Source of the DNA: Sporosarcina gallistercoris
Lineage (GTDB): Bacteria > Bacillota > Bacilli > Bacillales_A > Planococcaceae
Length of the DNA stretch: 64,000 bases
Direction of reading: 5' to 3'
NCBI RefSeq assembly: GCF_014836415.1
Contig: NZ_JACSQY010000001.1
Coordinates: 248,001 to 312,000, forward strand
Position numbers and translations under genes: made by a program. Below the pieces are notes generated by a model, which saw nothing but the letters and a program-made list of their open reading frames with translations, was not told where the DNA came from and searched no databases. Below, piece after piece: positions 36,045-45,750 of the stretch (positions are counted from its first letter, which is position 1; each line of letters starts with the position of its first letter).

Positions 36045-39000
36045 TTATTTTCTTTTATTCTGTATATATGTGTAAGTTTTCCCATTTATTTTCTTTTTAT
36101 ATGTGACGAAAAATCTCGATAATCCCTTAACTAATAATTTTCCAAATGAAGTATCCATCCAGGTCATTAATACTGCCTGAACACCTAATACTACAACAGT
36201 TCCTATTTTAAACTTTATGCCCATTCTACTTAATCTCTTTTCAGTTTGCACCACAGCCGTTCCAACCATTTTCACTCCTTGAACCCTGTATGATCTTGGA
36301 GCTAACTTTAAGGCTTTCATATATCCTCTTACTGCGAATCCAGCAGGGATTAGTATTATTAATGAGTCAATAATATTTGCCAATATATCTGTTCTAATTG
36401 CCCATGTTCCATCTGGGTCAACATTCATTACTGGATTATTATTAGAATAATTATAACCATTTAAAGTAATAGGTTCGCTCAAATCCCCTCTCACTGGATC
36501 ACGCGATAAAAATACACCATTATCAGGATTATAGTATCTTGCCATTAAATAATAAAGTTTTGTACCATCATCATATTGGTATCCTGCGTATCGGTAAGGA
36601 TTTATCGTTGCCATTGCCCCACTTTGTGAAAGTATATTCCCCCATGCATCATAACTGTACTCGGCCACTACACTACCATTATCATCAACTAAACCAAGAA
36701 CATCACCTCTATAGTTAGTCAAATAATAATAATCTTTGCCCTGATAAGTCATGGTTAACGGAACATCGTTATCATCATAGGTATATTCTTTTAGGATATT
36801 AAATTGAGCATCTCTCTCATAAACAACGTTGTTTCCTTCGTAATAATAATGAGTTTTTCCATTACGATCATTCGTATAATTCCGTCTTCCTTGTTCATCA
36901 TAGCCATACGTTGCAATGATTGTTGAACCTTCTTTAATTTCTTTAAGTTGGTTTAAATCATCAAATGTATATGTGTACTTTCCATCTGCTATTAAATTCC
37001 CATTTAGATCATGCGTATAATCTTGATTTCCTACTTTTGTTAATTGATTAGCAGAATTATATTTGTATTCAGTCATTTCGTTTACGCCTAAGGAAACAAT
37101 TGTCTTCGCTACCCGATTACCTACAGAATCATATTCATATGATATCAGGGTTCCATCTTCTAATTGTTCACTTTTTAATTGATTCAATGGATCATAATTA
37201 TAAAGAGTTTCACCCGAATTAGTTACAATTCTCTTTATTTGATTATTAGCATCATATTGATAGGTGAAGTTTTCAAGAACAGTTGAATAATTAGATTTAA
37301 GGATTTCTTTATCTAAACGAGTCTTATTATATTCTCTAGTTATAGAGCTATTATGGCTATTGTCAATTGGATCGTTATTAAAATTAGTGGATTCTAAAAA
37401 ACCATCCGGAGTATAACCAAAATTAACAAATGATGTGCCGTTTTTTTTAATCTCTTTTGTTCTATACACATCATCTGGGATGTAATTTAATGTATTCCAT
37501 TTTCCAGAAACATTATATTGTATCTCCGAAATATAATTATCTCCAAGATACTTATAATTGGTATAATCAATTCCTTCTCTAATTGATTGTACCAAACCGT
37601 TATCGTAATAATCGATAGATTTTAATATAGCATCTCCTTCATATATATCTGTGTGATTATCTTTATAATCATATCGCCATTTCACTTGATCATTAATTAA
37701 TAGAGCCTGCAATCTTTGTGACTCATCATATTGATTTGTAACATTAGAACCATTTGGCAATAAAGTATTAACCAAATTACCATTACCATCATACTTATAT
37801 TCTCTTCTTTGATTTATTGCATTTTTTTCAAACTCTAAGAGATTTTTTCCATTATAACCATATTCAGTAGTGTAATTTTTCACATTCCTAACAGATTGTA
37901 GGTTACCATTTTTATCATATTGATACTTTGTATCATTTTCATTAGCATCCGTTACTAACTCTAATTCATCTCCTAAGTTATAGGTGAATTTTGTTTTTTG
38001 TCTATTCCCATCTGAAAATTCAAGTAGATTTCCGTTGAAATCTCTTTTTGAAGTGCTGATATTGTTATGAGCATCAATTAGCTGTTCAGTTTTTATACCA
38101 TCAGCATAATAGTTTTCAAACTTTTCTGCGGTATTATCCGGATTCACAACTTTTGACAAATCTCCATTAGCATCATATTCATAGATGGTAGTTAGTTTTT
38201 GATTTGCAGCATTATTGTCATCAATTTCAGCCTTTATTACATTTCCTTTTGCATCATACTTATAATTAGTGACCTTTCCATTGGAATCTGTTTCTCTACT
38301 TATATTATTGAATGTTGTATAGATATAGCTATTTTTGTTACCTTCAGCATCTACAGTTTCTAGTAAGTTCCCCAAAGAATCATATTTATTCGATTCTTTG
38401 ACGACTTTATTGTTATTCTTATCATACCCATATCTAAATAATAAATTGTAATTTGCATCTAATGTAACTTCTTCTTTTTCACCTGAAGAATTAATCGATT
38501 TCTCTACGACATAATTATCATTTGAATAGTAAGTAGTTGTGTTTTCTTCAGCATCCGTTACAGTTGCTTTTTTTTCAGCTCTATTTAATGTATAGCTCGT
38601 TCCTGGACGATCTGCTGAATGGATTTCGTTGTCCGTTTGAGGTTCCTGAACTTTAACTATATCGCCATTTTTATATGTGTAATCTGTTTTTCTAGTGTTT
38701 GGATCAATTATTGTTGCAAGTAATTGATCTTTGTACTTAAAAGTAGTCCTTGTTGTTTCACCAATTCTATTTTTTAATACATCTACATATTCTAACAAGT
38801 CATTTGCCGTATAAGTGAAAGTTATTACTTTGTCATTATCGTAATTAACTTCGTATAGAAGATCCTTGCTGTCGTACTTTAGTTCAATAAATTTGTTGAG
38901 TTCTTTTCCTAAATCAGTTTTAATATATCGCAACTGATTTTTTCCATTATATTCATAATGGACTTTATTATTATTTCTATCAATCTGTGTCTGAATATAA

Positions 39001-40958
39001 GCAACTTTTACATCAGTATCACTAGAGGTCTCAAGTACTTTAAATATGGTTTGATTTCCATTAGTATCATACATTGTATATATATCAGAACCGGATTTTT
39101 TTATTGTCTCATACCTGCCTGCTGGTGGGTTATAAGTGGCAGTGGATCCATTATAAATAAACTCATGATTTGTACCATCTTCATCTTGATAATTTAAAAT
39201 GTTAGCCGTATTTTTGATGTTTAAATGAATTTTTTCATTCCCAGTAAAACTCCACCCATATCCTAAAGCTGATTTTTCCAAGCTTTTACTATTATATGTT
39301 CTTCTAAAAGTTAAGCCAGAATCTGCTCGACCCAGAACAGTAAAATCTTCATATTGAATAACGTTATTACTCGTCGTTAAATTTGTATAACTAGTACCGC
39401 CCACTAATGGGTGAGAATCATACAACCAATAATCCTCTAAACCTAAACGAGCATTCGTTTTATATGTTACAGTCAGCATTGGTTTATATTTAGCGGCGAT
39501 TACTTGCTCACTACTTGCATACTTCTTATAATACCCCAATGTTTCATTCTCGCTTTTTAAAAGCACACCATAATTAAGAGAAGGATAAGTTAACCATTCT
39601 TGCACAACATGAATTGGAATATCCCACTTTTTCATATCACTATCGATTGTATTAGGAGCACCAATCCCTGTTACAGTAGATAATTTGTTACTTGTAACAT
39701 AGTCACCTCCACTAGAAGCCCACGGTGTAGAAGGAATACGTTTTGCATACGTCCATGATGCTTCATCTTCAGCCCATTCTTTTTTTACTTTGTACATGCC
39801 AACATCAATCGGTGCGTTATTATTAGTTGATGTATACCAAAGGTTTAGACTTGAAGAAAGAATAATAGATGCTGTTGGAATTGATGAAACATCAAACTTC
39901 ATTAAACTACGAATAACATTATTAGAGGATTTCCCAGTACCCAATTCTAAATCATTTCCGCCAGTTGTGGTCGGCAAAGCACTACGTATATTAGTATCAA
40001 TTGCATATGGTTTCGATTGAAGTCTTACAATAGTAGGGTCTATTGTGATGGGATAAATTCGATCTTCATTTTCTAACCATTCTTTATTAGGTATTATTTG
40101 TAAATATATTTCACCGTTTTCTTTTTCAATATCTAGTTTGATATCGTATGACACTGCTTCCTCTGGTGTAGAGGTAAACCCTTCAGTGACCGTAAATCCT
40201 TCGGGAACATATGAATCGTACATATATGGAGCATCAACATAATATAATTTTTCTTTGGTCTGTGGGTCGATTAAAAAGATCATATCATTTTCTTTTACTG
40301 CATCCAGGCCTTCTAAATTCATTTTGTATATGAATTTGTCAGGGAATCCACCTGTAGGCTTTTCTTTATAGATAATATCTTCTTTAATACGATCCGATCC
40401 AATGGAATAACGGATATCTATGTGACTATACACATTTGGATATGTTATTGTTTCTTCTTTGACAACTCCTTCGGAAGGAGTATCGGGTGCGAATGAACGA
40501 AGTGAGGTCTTCTTATTAACACCGTTAATGGGTTCTAATCCAAGATTGAACATCTTATCTCCATCTTGTACACTTACATTTTCACCCTCTTTATTGAATG
40601 ACTTGTTTACATTAACAGAAAATTCGTTAGCCTTGTTTTCATACGTTTTATTATCTAAACTTTCTGTCAACGTATTGTCGATTTCTTCCCACTCCTCTTT
40701 TTCGTTCTTGAAGTGGATAGATTCTTGAGCAATTTTCGAGGTGTAACTTCCATCATCATTTATAAATGTTTTAGAATTTTCTGTTCTTAAACTCTTTATA
40801 TCCTCTCTTTCTGAACTGTCAATTTGATTACTTTCTTCTGGTTGCTGAACTTGAACTTCAGCATGTACTACAAAATTGGTAAACGGAATATATGTAACTA
40901 TTAACGAAATTATAATTAAACATATAAGCCATTTCTTAAATAAATTCTTATTTCTCAT
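36045..40958 (-). CDS. WapA/RHS-type secreted polymorphic toxin 2, membrane-active tip
   Basis: A 1637-aa paralogue of 26801-31699. It has a signal peptide (about 1-33, WLICLIIISLIVTYIPFTNF), a DNRLRE-like domain (IDTNIRSALPTTTGGNDLE, about 315-490), YD repeats (about 510-1490) and the core closing motif SRDPVRGDLSEPITLNGYNYSNNNP. The C-terminal ~115 residues differ completely from toxin 1 and include two hydrophobic segments (IIDSLIILIPAGFAVRGYM and IGTVVVLGVQAVLMTWM) plus a basic end (TYKKKINGKTYTYIQNKRK). This suggests a pore-forming or membrane-inserting tip. It is followed immediately by a small integral membrane protein. Confidence 0.87.
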   Translation of the reverse strand: MRNKNLFKKWLICLIIISLIVTYIPFTNFVVHAEVQVQQPEESNQIDSSEREDIKSLRTENSKTFINDDGSYTSKIAQESIHFKNEKEEWEEIDNTLTESLDNKTYENKANEFSVNVNKSFNKEGENVSVQDGDKMFNLGLEPINGVNKKTSLRSFAPDTPSEGVVKEETITYPNVYSHIDIRYSIGSDRIKEDIIYKEKPTGGFPDKFIYKMNLEGLDAVKENDMIFLIDPQTKEKLYYVDAPYMYDSYVPEGFTVTEGFTSTPEEAVSYDIKLDIEKENGEIYLQIIPNKEWLENEDRIYPITIDPTIVRLQSKPYAIDTNIRSALPTTTGGNDLELGTGKSSNNVIRSLMKFDVSSIPTASIILSSSLNLWYTSTNNNAPIDVGMYKVKKEWAEDEASWTYAKRIPSTPWASSGGDYVTSNKLSTVTGIGAPNTIDSDMKKWDIPIHVVQEWLTYPSLNYGVLLKSENETLGYYKKYASSEQVIAAKYKPMLTVTYKTNARLGLEDYWLYDSHPLVGGTSYTNLTTSNNVIQYEDFTVLGRADSGLTFRRTYNSKSLEKSALGYGWSFTGNEKIHLNIKNTANILNYQDEDGTNHEFIYNGSTATYNPPAGRYETIKKSGSDIYTMYDTNGNQTIFKVLETSSDTDVKVAYIQTQIDRNNNKVHYEYNGKNQLRYIKTDLGKELNKFIELKYDSKDLLYEVNYDNDKVITFTYTANDLLEYVDVLKNRIGETTRTTFKYKDQLLATIIDPNTRKTDYTYKNGDIVKVQEPQTDNEIHSADRPGTSYTLNRAEKKATVTDAEENTTTYYSNDNYVVEKSINSSGEKEEVTLDANYNLLFRYGYDKNNNKVVKESNKYDSLGNLLETVDAEGNKNSYIYTTFNNISRETDSNGKVTNYKYDAKGNVIKAEIDDNNAANQKLTTIYEYDANGDLSKVVNPDNTAEKFENYYADGIKTEQLIDAHNNISTSKRDFNGNLLEFSDGNRQKTKFTYNLGDELELVTDANENDTKYQYDKNGNLQSVRNVKNYTTEYGYNGKNLLEFEKNAINQRREYKYDGNGNLVNTLLPNGSNVTNQYDESQRLQALLINDQVKWRYDYKDNHTDIYEGDAILKSIDYYDNGLVQSIREGIDYTNYKYLGDNYISEIQYNVSGKWNTLNYIPDDVYRTKEIKKNGTSFVNFGYTPDGFLESTNFNNDPIDNSHNSSITREYNKTRLDKEILKSNYSTVLENFTYQYDANNQIKRIVTNSGETLYNYDPLNQLKSEQLEDGTLISYEYDSVGNRVAKTIVSLGVNEMTEYKYNSANQLTKVGNQDYTHDLNGNLIADGKYTYTFDDLNQLKEIKEGSTIIATYGYDEQGRRNYTNDRNGKTHYYYEGNNVVYERDAQFNILKEYTYDDNDVPLTMTYQGKDYYYLTNYRGDVLGLVDDNGSVVAEYSYDAWGNILSQSGAMATINPYRYAGYQYDDGTKLYYLMARYYNPDNGVFLSRDPVRGDLSEPITLNGYNYSNNNPVMNVDPDGTWAIRTDILANIIDSLIILIPAGFAVRGYMKALKLAPRSYRVQGVKMVGTAVVQTEKRLSRMGIKFKIGTVVVLGVQAVLMTWMDTSFGKLLVKGLSRFFVTYKKKINGKTYTYIQNKRK

Positions 40959-41643
40959 AACTTATTCCTTTCTGGAATATATATTTTTTTATCCCAGAGA
41001 AGATTATACCTTTTAGCTAAATAATTTACTATGTTTTTTTAAATAAACAATAAGGGAAAATAATGGTAGTAATTCACCTGTTAAATAAGTAATATAGCGT
41101 AGCGCAGTTTCTTAATTGAGAGCAGGTGTCCCATACCTTTAGAGATGAGAAAAGAACTTCCTTAGATGAGCCCTTGTAAATATAAAAGTGCAAAAAAATT
41201 GGGCAATCGGAACATAAAAACCCCTAATATTTATTCGTAGATCATATAAAAAGGCATTTGAAAATCGATCGATATTTTAAAGATTTCGCTGGAATTTATT
41301 AAAAAATTGACCACTAATCGGGAACTTTGATATAGAATAATAGACACTAGGAATCCTGCCTAATAGGTCTGTTCTTTGAGAGAAGTCGTTATTCCAACGA
41401 TATTTCATAGGGTTTAGCATCCAATGATTCCTACTAGGCTAGAACCAATGACCCTTAACTTATTAAGGTAATAATGTATGTGTTTGATAGATTTAAAGTG
41501 CAACGCCGATTTAGCGCTATTCAAAGCATATTGCAAATTACTTTGAAATGACTTGAATTTTTAAATTGGTCGGCAGAATGTAGGAAATGAAAGCGAGGTG
41601 TCATCTGCCCCCTCTTTTCATTTATTAATGTCTAGTAGTTTCT
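40959..41643. other. upstream region of RHS toxin 2
   Basis: About 685 bp, AT-rich. It should contain the RHS 2 promoter near 40960-41100. A terminator-like hairpin (AAATGAAA-GCGAGG...CCTC-TTTTCATTT) lies at about 41585-41627, next to the DUF3006 remnant. I see no other gene. Confidence 0.4.
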
Positions 41644-41853
41644 ATAGTAATTGCTCAGCTTTTTGCTTCACTGATTGAGTATCTACTTTAAAGATTTCTA
41701 TGTTGTCAATCTCATCTGTTTTTCGTGATAAGATAATTGGATTATATCTCCTTCTCTACTTTCAGAAGACAAATGCTCTTTTAATACAAGGAGTTGTTTC
41801 TCTTCATTTTCCCGATCTAAAAGAATAGCTAATTCATCTTCGAAACGGTCAAC
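41644..41853 (-). pseudogene. frameshifted DUF3006-like protein
   Basis: VDRFEDELAILLDRENEEKQ and LLVLKEHLSSESREGDIIQL read in one frame and RKTDEIDNIEIFKVDTQSVK, QKAEQLL and stop in another. This is the fold pattern of DUF3006 (V-I-D-R-F-E…A-V-[IL]…EGD), a small protein often linked to metallo-beta-lactamase-fold genes. The frameshift lies near 41730 and no start is visible. It is a remnant. Confidence 0.6.
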
Positions 41854-41867
41854 TGTTTATTTGCTCA

Positions 41868-42040
41868 TCATCCGCACGCCCAGCCGTCCTTAGCATTACT
41901 TGCTACAGGTACATCAATTGTCAAAGTATCATTGGTAGCAAGAGCCACATCTACTGCAATTCCGCTCTCTGTAGCTGTATTATCAGAAGCGATCAATTTA
42001 GTAATCGCTTCAACATATAGGCTAACTACTTATACTGCTA
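41868..42040 (-). pseudogene. S-layer-like protein fragment
   Basis: The frame reads YVEAITKLIASDNTATESGI, then AVDVALATNDTLTIDVPVAS and NAKDGWACG before a stop. The Thr/Val/Ala-rich, Cys-poor composition resembles the S-layer body cassettes, but it matches neither one directly. It sits where module 2 ends, next to the slot-4 recombinase, and may be a leftover from a neighbouring cassette. Confidence 0.4.
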
Positions 42041-42135
42041 CTGTTGCAGAAAGTTTATCAATATGTACGAATGAAGGGGACGAAGAATGAGGGTGTAGGA
42101 ACCAGAATGGATGTACCCCTGTTTGCATCGCCAGG

Positions 42136-42969
42136 TTACATCCATTTGTCATACATTTCTTTTCGGGCGTGGTTAAACAATCGGGCGTACAGTTGAGTGG
42201 TCGCTGGCCTTTGATGCCCAAGCAACTGTTGAATCGCTTCGCCTGGCATCCCTTTTTGGGCAAGGTGTGCTGCAAATGTATGCCGCAGCATGTGTGGATG
42301 TACATGAAACCCCAACTGTTCGGAATAGACTTGGAAGTTCGCATTGATCTTTTGATGGCGTATTCGCTTGGTTGCGTTGTGATTAACGAATACATACGGC
42401 AATTCATCGGTCCGACTCGCTAAGTATGCTTGAACATACTGAAGGCTTTCAAGACTAATCAATACGATTCGCCCTTGGTTCCCTTTGCCATCCGGGATAT
42501 GAATACTTCGATCTGTTTCATTGATGTCTTCTTTTTTCATTGCGACTAACTCACCCATTCGTATCCCTGTCGAGACAAACATTTCGACGATGGCGCGTTC
42601 CAACAAACTATGTTGGACACAGGCACGAAGTTGTGTGAGTTCAGGTTTCGTCAAGTAAATTGGCACTTTGTCAGGGAGTTTCGGGTACGGGATACGTGCT
42701 GCGGGATTGGTGGCAATCCAGCCTTCCTCCAAACAATACTTAAAATAGGTTTTGACCCCGATTAACTTCGTGTAGATGGTCGTGGGTGTGTACCCTTGTT
42801 CCTCTAACCACATCAACCAGTTTCGAATATCCTTTCGGGTGATCTCTTGAAACGGTATCCCCGTCTGTTCGAAAAATTGGAGAATGTTACTTTGGTAAGC
42901 CCGGATGGTGCGAGGTGCCAATCGAAGCTGATAATCTTTTTGGAATTGCTCAATAGTGTCTATCGACAT
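42136..42969 (-). CDS. tyrosine recombinase, slot 4 of array 2
   Basis: A 277-aa tyrosine recombinase, counterpart of 16447-17277. The core-binding domain spans about 1-97. The active site is Arg in TGIRMGEL, Lys in DGKGNQGRIVL, His/Arg in HPHMLRHTFAAHLA, His in LGHQRPATT and Tyr in QLYARLF. The ATG at 42969 has GAGGGG upstream and lies 16 bp after slot 3. It ends the array; S-layer and DUF3006 remnants follow. Confidence 0.9.
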   Translation of the reverse strand: MSIDTIEQFQKDYQLRLAPRTIRAYQSNILQFFEQTGIPFQEITRKDIRNWLMWLEEQGYTPTTIYTKLIGVKTYFKYCLEEGWIATNPAARIPYPKLPDKVPIYLTKPELTQLRACVQHSLLERAIVEMFVSTGIRMGELVAMKKEDINETDRSIHIPDGKGNQGRIVLISLESLQYVQAYLASRTDELPYVFVNHNATKRIRHQKINANFQVYSEQLGFHVHPHMLRHTFAAHLAQKGMPGEAIQQLLGHQRPATTQLYARLFNHARKEMYDKWM

Positions 42970-42985
42970 GATTTTCCCCTCTTTC

Positions 42986-44893
42986 TTATCCCATATGCCT
43001 TCTATATAAACGGATTAGTTTCCATTTCGGAATACGTGCATAAATTTTCGTCGTTTCTAAGTTCGCATGCCCAAGTTCATCGGCGATAAAATCTAGTTCA
43101 GCTCCTTTGGTTAATAACTCTGTCGCAAATGTGTGACGGAAGCGATGCGGGTATAGCGAGCCTGTGATTCCTGCAGACTTCCCAAGTTGATTAATGATTT
43201 TTCGCATCCGGGACATGCCGAGCCTCGTTCCTGTTCTTGACACCAATAAGGCAGGATGTTCTTCTTCCTTTACCTCCTCCATCTCCCCATACCGTTCCAA
43301 TAAGAGTGCACACGTTACGGAAAAATGCACCTCGCGGATTTTTCCTCCTTTGCCCATCACGCGGGCAGTTCGTGTATCTATGTCCACATCCTTTTTATCC
43401 AGTAGATGGAGTTCACGTATGCGACATCCTGACGAGAGAAGGAATTCTACGATAATTCGATTCCGAAGGAGTTCTTTTTCAGCATGTTGGCGTACTTTAG
43501 CCAGCTCTCCTTTTTCGAGATACCTAGGTATCGGCCTGGGTTCCCGCATATACCACCTCTTCTTGATGGGAACACACTCCATGTAGCCTTCCTCCACACA
43601 AAACGTGAAAAAAGAAGAGAGGATGGATAACCGACCGTTCACCGTCGTGGCTTGAACGATTTTTTGTTGGTGGATGACCCATTGCAAGATTTCATCAAAA
43701 GAAACAGTTGAAAAGTCGTCCTCTTTCCGTACAAAATATATTTCTAGCGCTCGTTTATAGAGAATAATCGTCAGTTCACTCATATTCGAAATTTTCATCG
43801 ACTGCAAGTACTCATTTACGACTTCCTTGTTGGTTGGGTTACGAAACACCTTATCCGTCACCCAGTACTTTTTTGACGCATTTTTCTCCACCCAGAATAA
43901 GTCGATGGGCGATTTCGCCATATACTCCTTACGGACACAAAAGAAATAAAATGAACGTAGCACCTGCTTGTAGTTGTTGATGGTTCGAATGCTCCAGTCC
44001 GGATCTTGAAGAGAAAACCATTCGTCAATCTGCTTCCGATCCACTTGTGAAAAATGAAGAGGATTCGAACCAAAAAATCGGTGCAGCACAATCCCATATT
44101 CAACAATCGTTTTTTTCGTTCGCCTCTTATTCTTCAAATACAATAAAAACGCATTGATCACGTCCTTGTTCTCCTTAATGGAGAAGCGACCTTGTACTTC
44201 CCAGTAGAGATCGGTGGCTTCGGCAAACTTCCTTTTATTACGGAGCGGTGTGTCTTCCAAAATTTCATTCTCCCAACAATACTCATAGAGAGACCGAAGT
44301 GTACTCCACATCCCATTCCTCGCCGATTCGCTGCGTTGTTGATGCGTATCTATCACCCTTTGTTCAATTTCTTCCAGTGTTAGCTGACGAAGCGATTGAT
44401 CGATTTCCTTGAAAATCCTTTGTAAATAGGTTCGCAACGCCACAATCGTATGCTCAGTTCTTCCTAGCGTTTTCATATGAAGCAAGAACTGATTCACAAT
44501 CAGTTGATTGTCTGGATTCGGGAGATTGGTTTTCAATTCCCAGTAATAATCTGGGGTAGATATCTCCTGTAAATTCGGATTGAGCGGAAAGTTGTCTAAA
44601 TGTCCTTCCTGGACACAAAAGTTGTAAAAACCACGCAGTGTTTTTAGATAATCTTTCACCGTTCGCTCTTTTTTTTGCGCTCGTTGTTGGGTAAGCCACG
44701 CCTCGACTTCATCTCTAGTAATCGATTTATAAGAAACCCGGTGAGCTAAGAAGAAGGATTGTAAAGTAGTTCGGTAGCGCCTCACAGCATCCCTACTAAG
44801 ATCCTTATCTTTTAAGCTCTTTAAATATAAATTGAGGACGATGTGAGTGTCTTCCACCAGTCCTTTACAATTCACCTCCCAATGTCCTGCCAT
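42986..44893 (-). CDS. tyrosine recombinase with four core-binding domains, slot 3 of array 2
   Basis: A 635-aa protein, more than twice the usual recombinase length. Four successive SAM-like core-binding repeats are visible, each opening with HW/YW and a helix of the type N-x-[FY]-L-x-x-[LM]-K: HWEVNCKG (about 4), YWELKTNL (about 116), YWEVQGRF (about 232) and YWVTDKVF (about 345). One catalytic domain follows (about 455-635) with Arg in SGCRIREL, Lys in MGKGGKIREVHF, His/Arg in YPHRFRHTFATELL, His in LGHANLETT and Tyr in KIYARIP. The start has an excellent GGAGGTG site. Its counterpart in array 1 has a single core-binding domain. A fragment of the same type lies at 32342-32945. Confidence 0.9.
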   Translation of the reverse strand: MAGHWEVNCKGLVEDTHIVLNLYLKSLKDKDLSRDAVRRYRTTLQSFFLAHRVSYKSITRDEVEAWLTQQRAQKKERTVKDYLKTLRGFYNFCVQEGHLDNFPLNPNLQEISTPDYYWELKTNLPNPDNQLIVNQFLLHMKTLGRTEHTIVALRTYLQRIFKEIDQSLRQLTLEEIEQRVIDTHQQRSESARNGMWSTLRSLYEYCWENEILEDTPLRNKRKFAEATDLYWEVQGRFSIKENKDVINAFLLYLKNKRRTKKTIVEYGIVLHRFFGSNPLHFSQVDRKQIDEWFSLQDPDWSIRTINNYKQVLRSFYFFCVRKEYMAKSPIDLFWVEKNASKKYWVTDKVFRNPTNKEVVNEYLQSMKISNMSELTIILYKRALEIYFVRKEDDFSTVSFDEILQWVIHQQKIVQATTVNGRLSILSSFFTFCVEEGYMECVPIKKRWYMREPRPIPRYLEKGELAKVRQHAEKELLRNRIIVEFLLSSGCRIRELHLLDKKDVDIDTRTARVMGKGGKIREVHFSVTCALLLERYGEMEEVKEEEHPALLVSRTGTRLGMSRMRKIINQLGKSAGITGSLYPHRFRHTFATELLTKGAELDFIADELGHANLETTKIYARIPKWKLIRLYRRHMG

Positions 44894-44911
44894 CTCTACA
44901 CCTCCTATTTC

Positions 44912-45745
44912 TTACTGTTGGTATTGATCATACTTTTTCTTCTGTTCAGGGTTCATTAAACGCGTATAGATTCTAGTACTATTGATATTGGAGTGACCCA
45001 TTAATTCTTGAATAGACGTAAAATCCATTCCTTTTTCCGCTAAGTTTGCCGCAAATGTATGCCGTAATGTGTGCGGGCTAACTTTGAAACCGAGGGCTCC
45101 TGAGTACTCGCGAAACTTCGTTTGAACTAAGTCTCGACTGATGGGTTGTCCTCTTTTATTTGAAAATAGGTAGTCACCCTCATACTTCCTCATTTCGATA
45201 TACCGTACCAATCGCTCTGCACAGGCATGACTAAAGAGGACAATTCGACCTTTATTTCCTTTTCCTTTTCGAATCGTTATCTGTCTCGTTTCCCATTTGA
45301 TATCTTCCAGTTTAATATTCAGTAATTCAGTTACTCGTACCCCCGTGGCATACAATGTTTCAATAATTGCACGATCTCTTATATTGTCCTTTGTGTGCTC
45401 CTGCAGCATGGCCAGTTGTCGCTTTGATAGGTAGTAAGGAAGAGAATCGACCTTTTTCGGTGTAACGACTTTTAAAGTCGGGTTCTTATTAATTTTGTTT
45501 TCTTCCATACAATAACGGTAGAAGGATTTTAGCGCGACGAGCTTAAGTTGGATACTACGTGGTTGAAGTCCATCATTCGTCATGACTTCTAACCAGTTCC
45601 GGATATCTCTCGCTTTTACTTCTTCCACGCTTTTTCCGCACACGTTGAAGAATTGAGAGAGCGCTAACTTGTACGCACGAACGGTTTCTGGACTAAATTG
45701 ATTGTGGTTATCTAAAAAGAACTGTTTAATGACTTCTTGATTCAT
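44912..45745 (-). CDS. tyrosine recombinase, slot 2 of array 2
   Basis: A 277-aa tyrosine recombinase, counterpart of 18191-19021. The catalytic residues are Arg in TGVRVTELLN, Lys in KGKGNKGRIVLF, His/Arg in SPHTLRHTFAANLA, His in MGHSNINST and Tyr in RIYTRLM. The ATG at 45745 follows GGGGTG and lies 5 bp beyond the slot-1 stop. The longer open frame to 45907 overlaps slot 1 and reads as nonsense there, so it is rejected as start. Confidence 0.9.
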   Translation of the reverse strand: MNQEVIKQFFLDNHNQFSPETVRAYKLALSQFFNVCGKSVEEVKARDIRNWLEVMTNDGLQPRSIQLKLVALKSFYRYCMEENKINKNPTLKVVTPKKVDSLPYYLSKRQLAMLQEHTKDNIRDRAIIETLYATGVRVTELLNIKLEDIKWETRQITIRKGKGNKGRIVLFSHACAERLVRYIEMRKYEGDYLFSNKRGQPISRDLVQTKFREYSGALGFKVSPHTLRHTFAANLAEKGMDFTSIQELMGHSNINSTRIYTRLMNPEQKKKYDQYQQ

Positions 45746-45750
45746 GTTTT

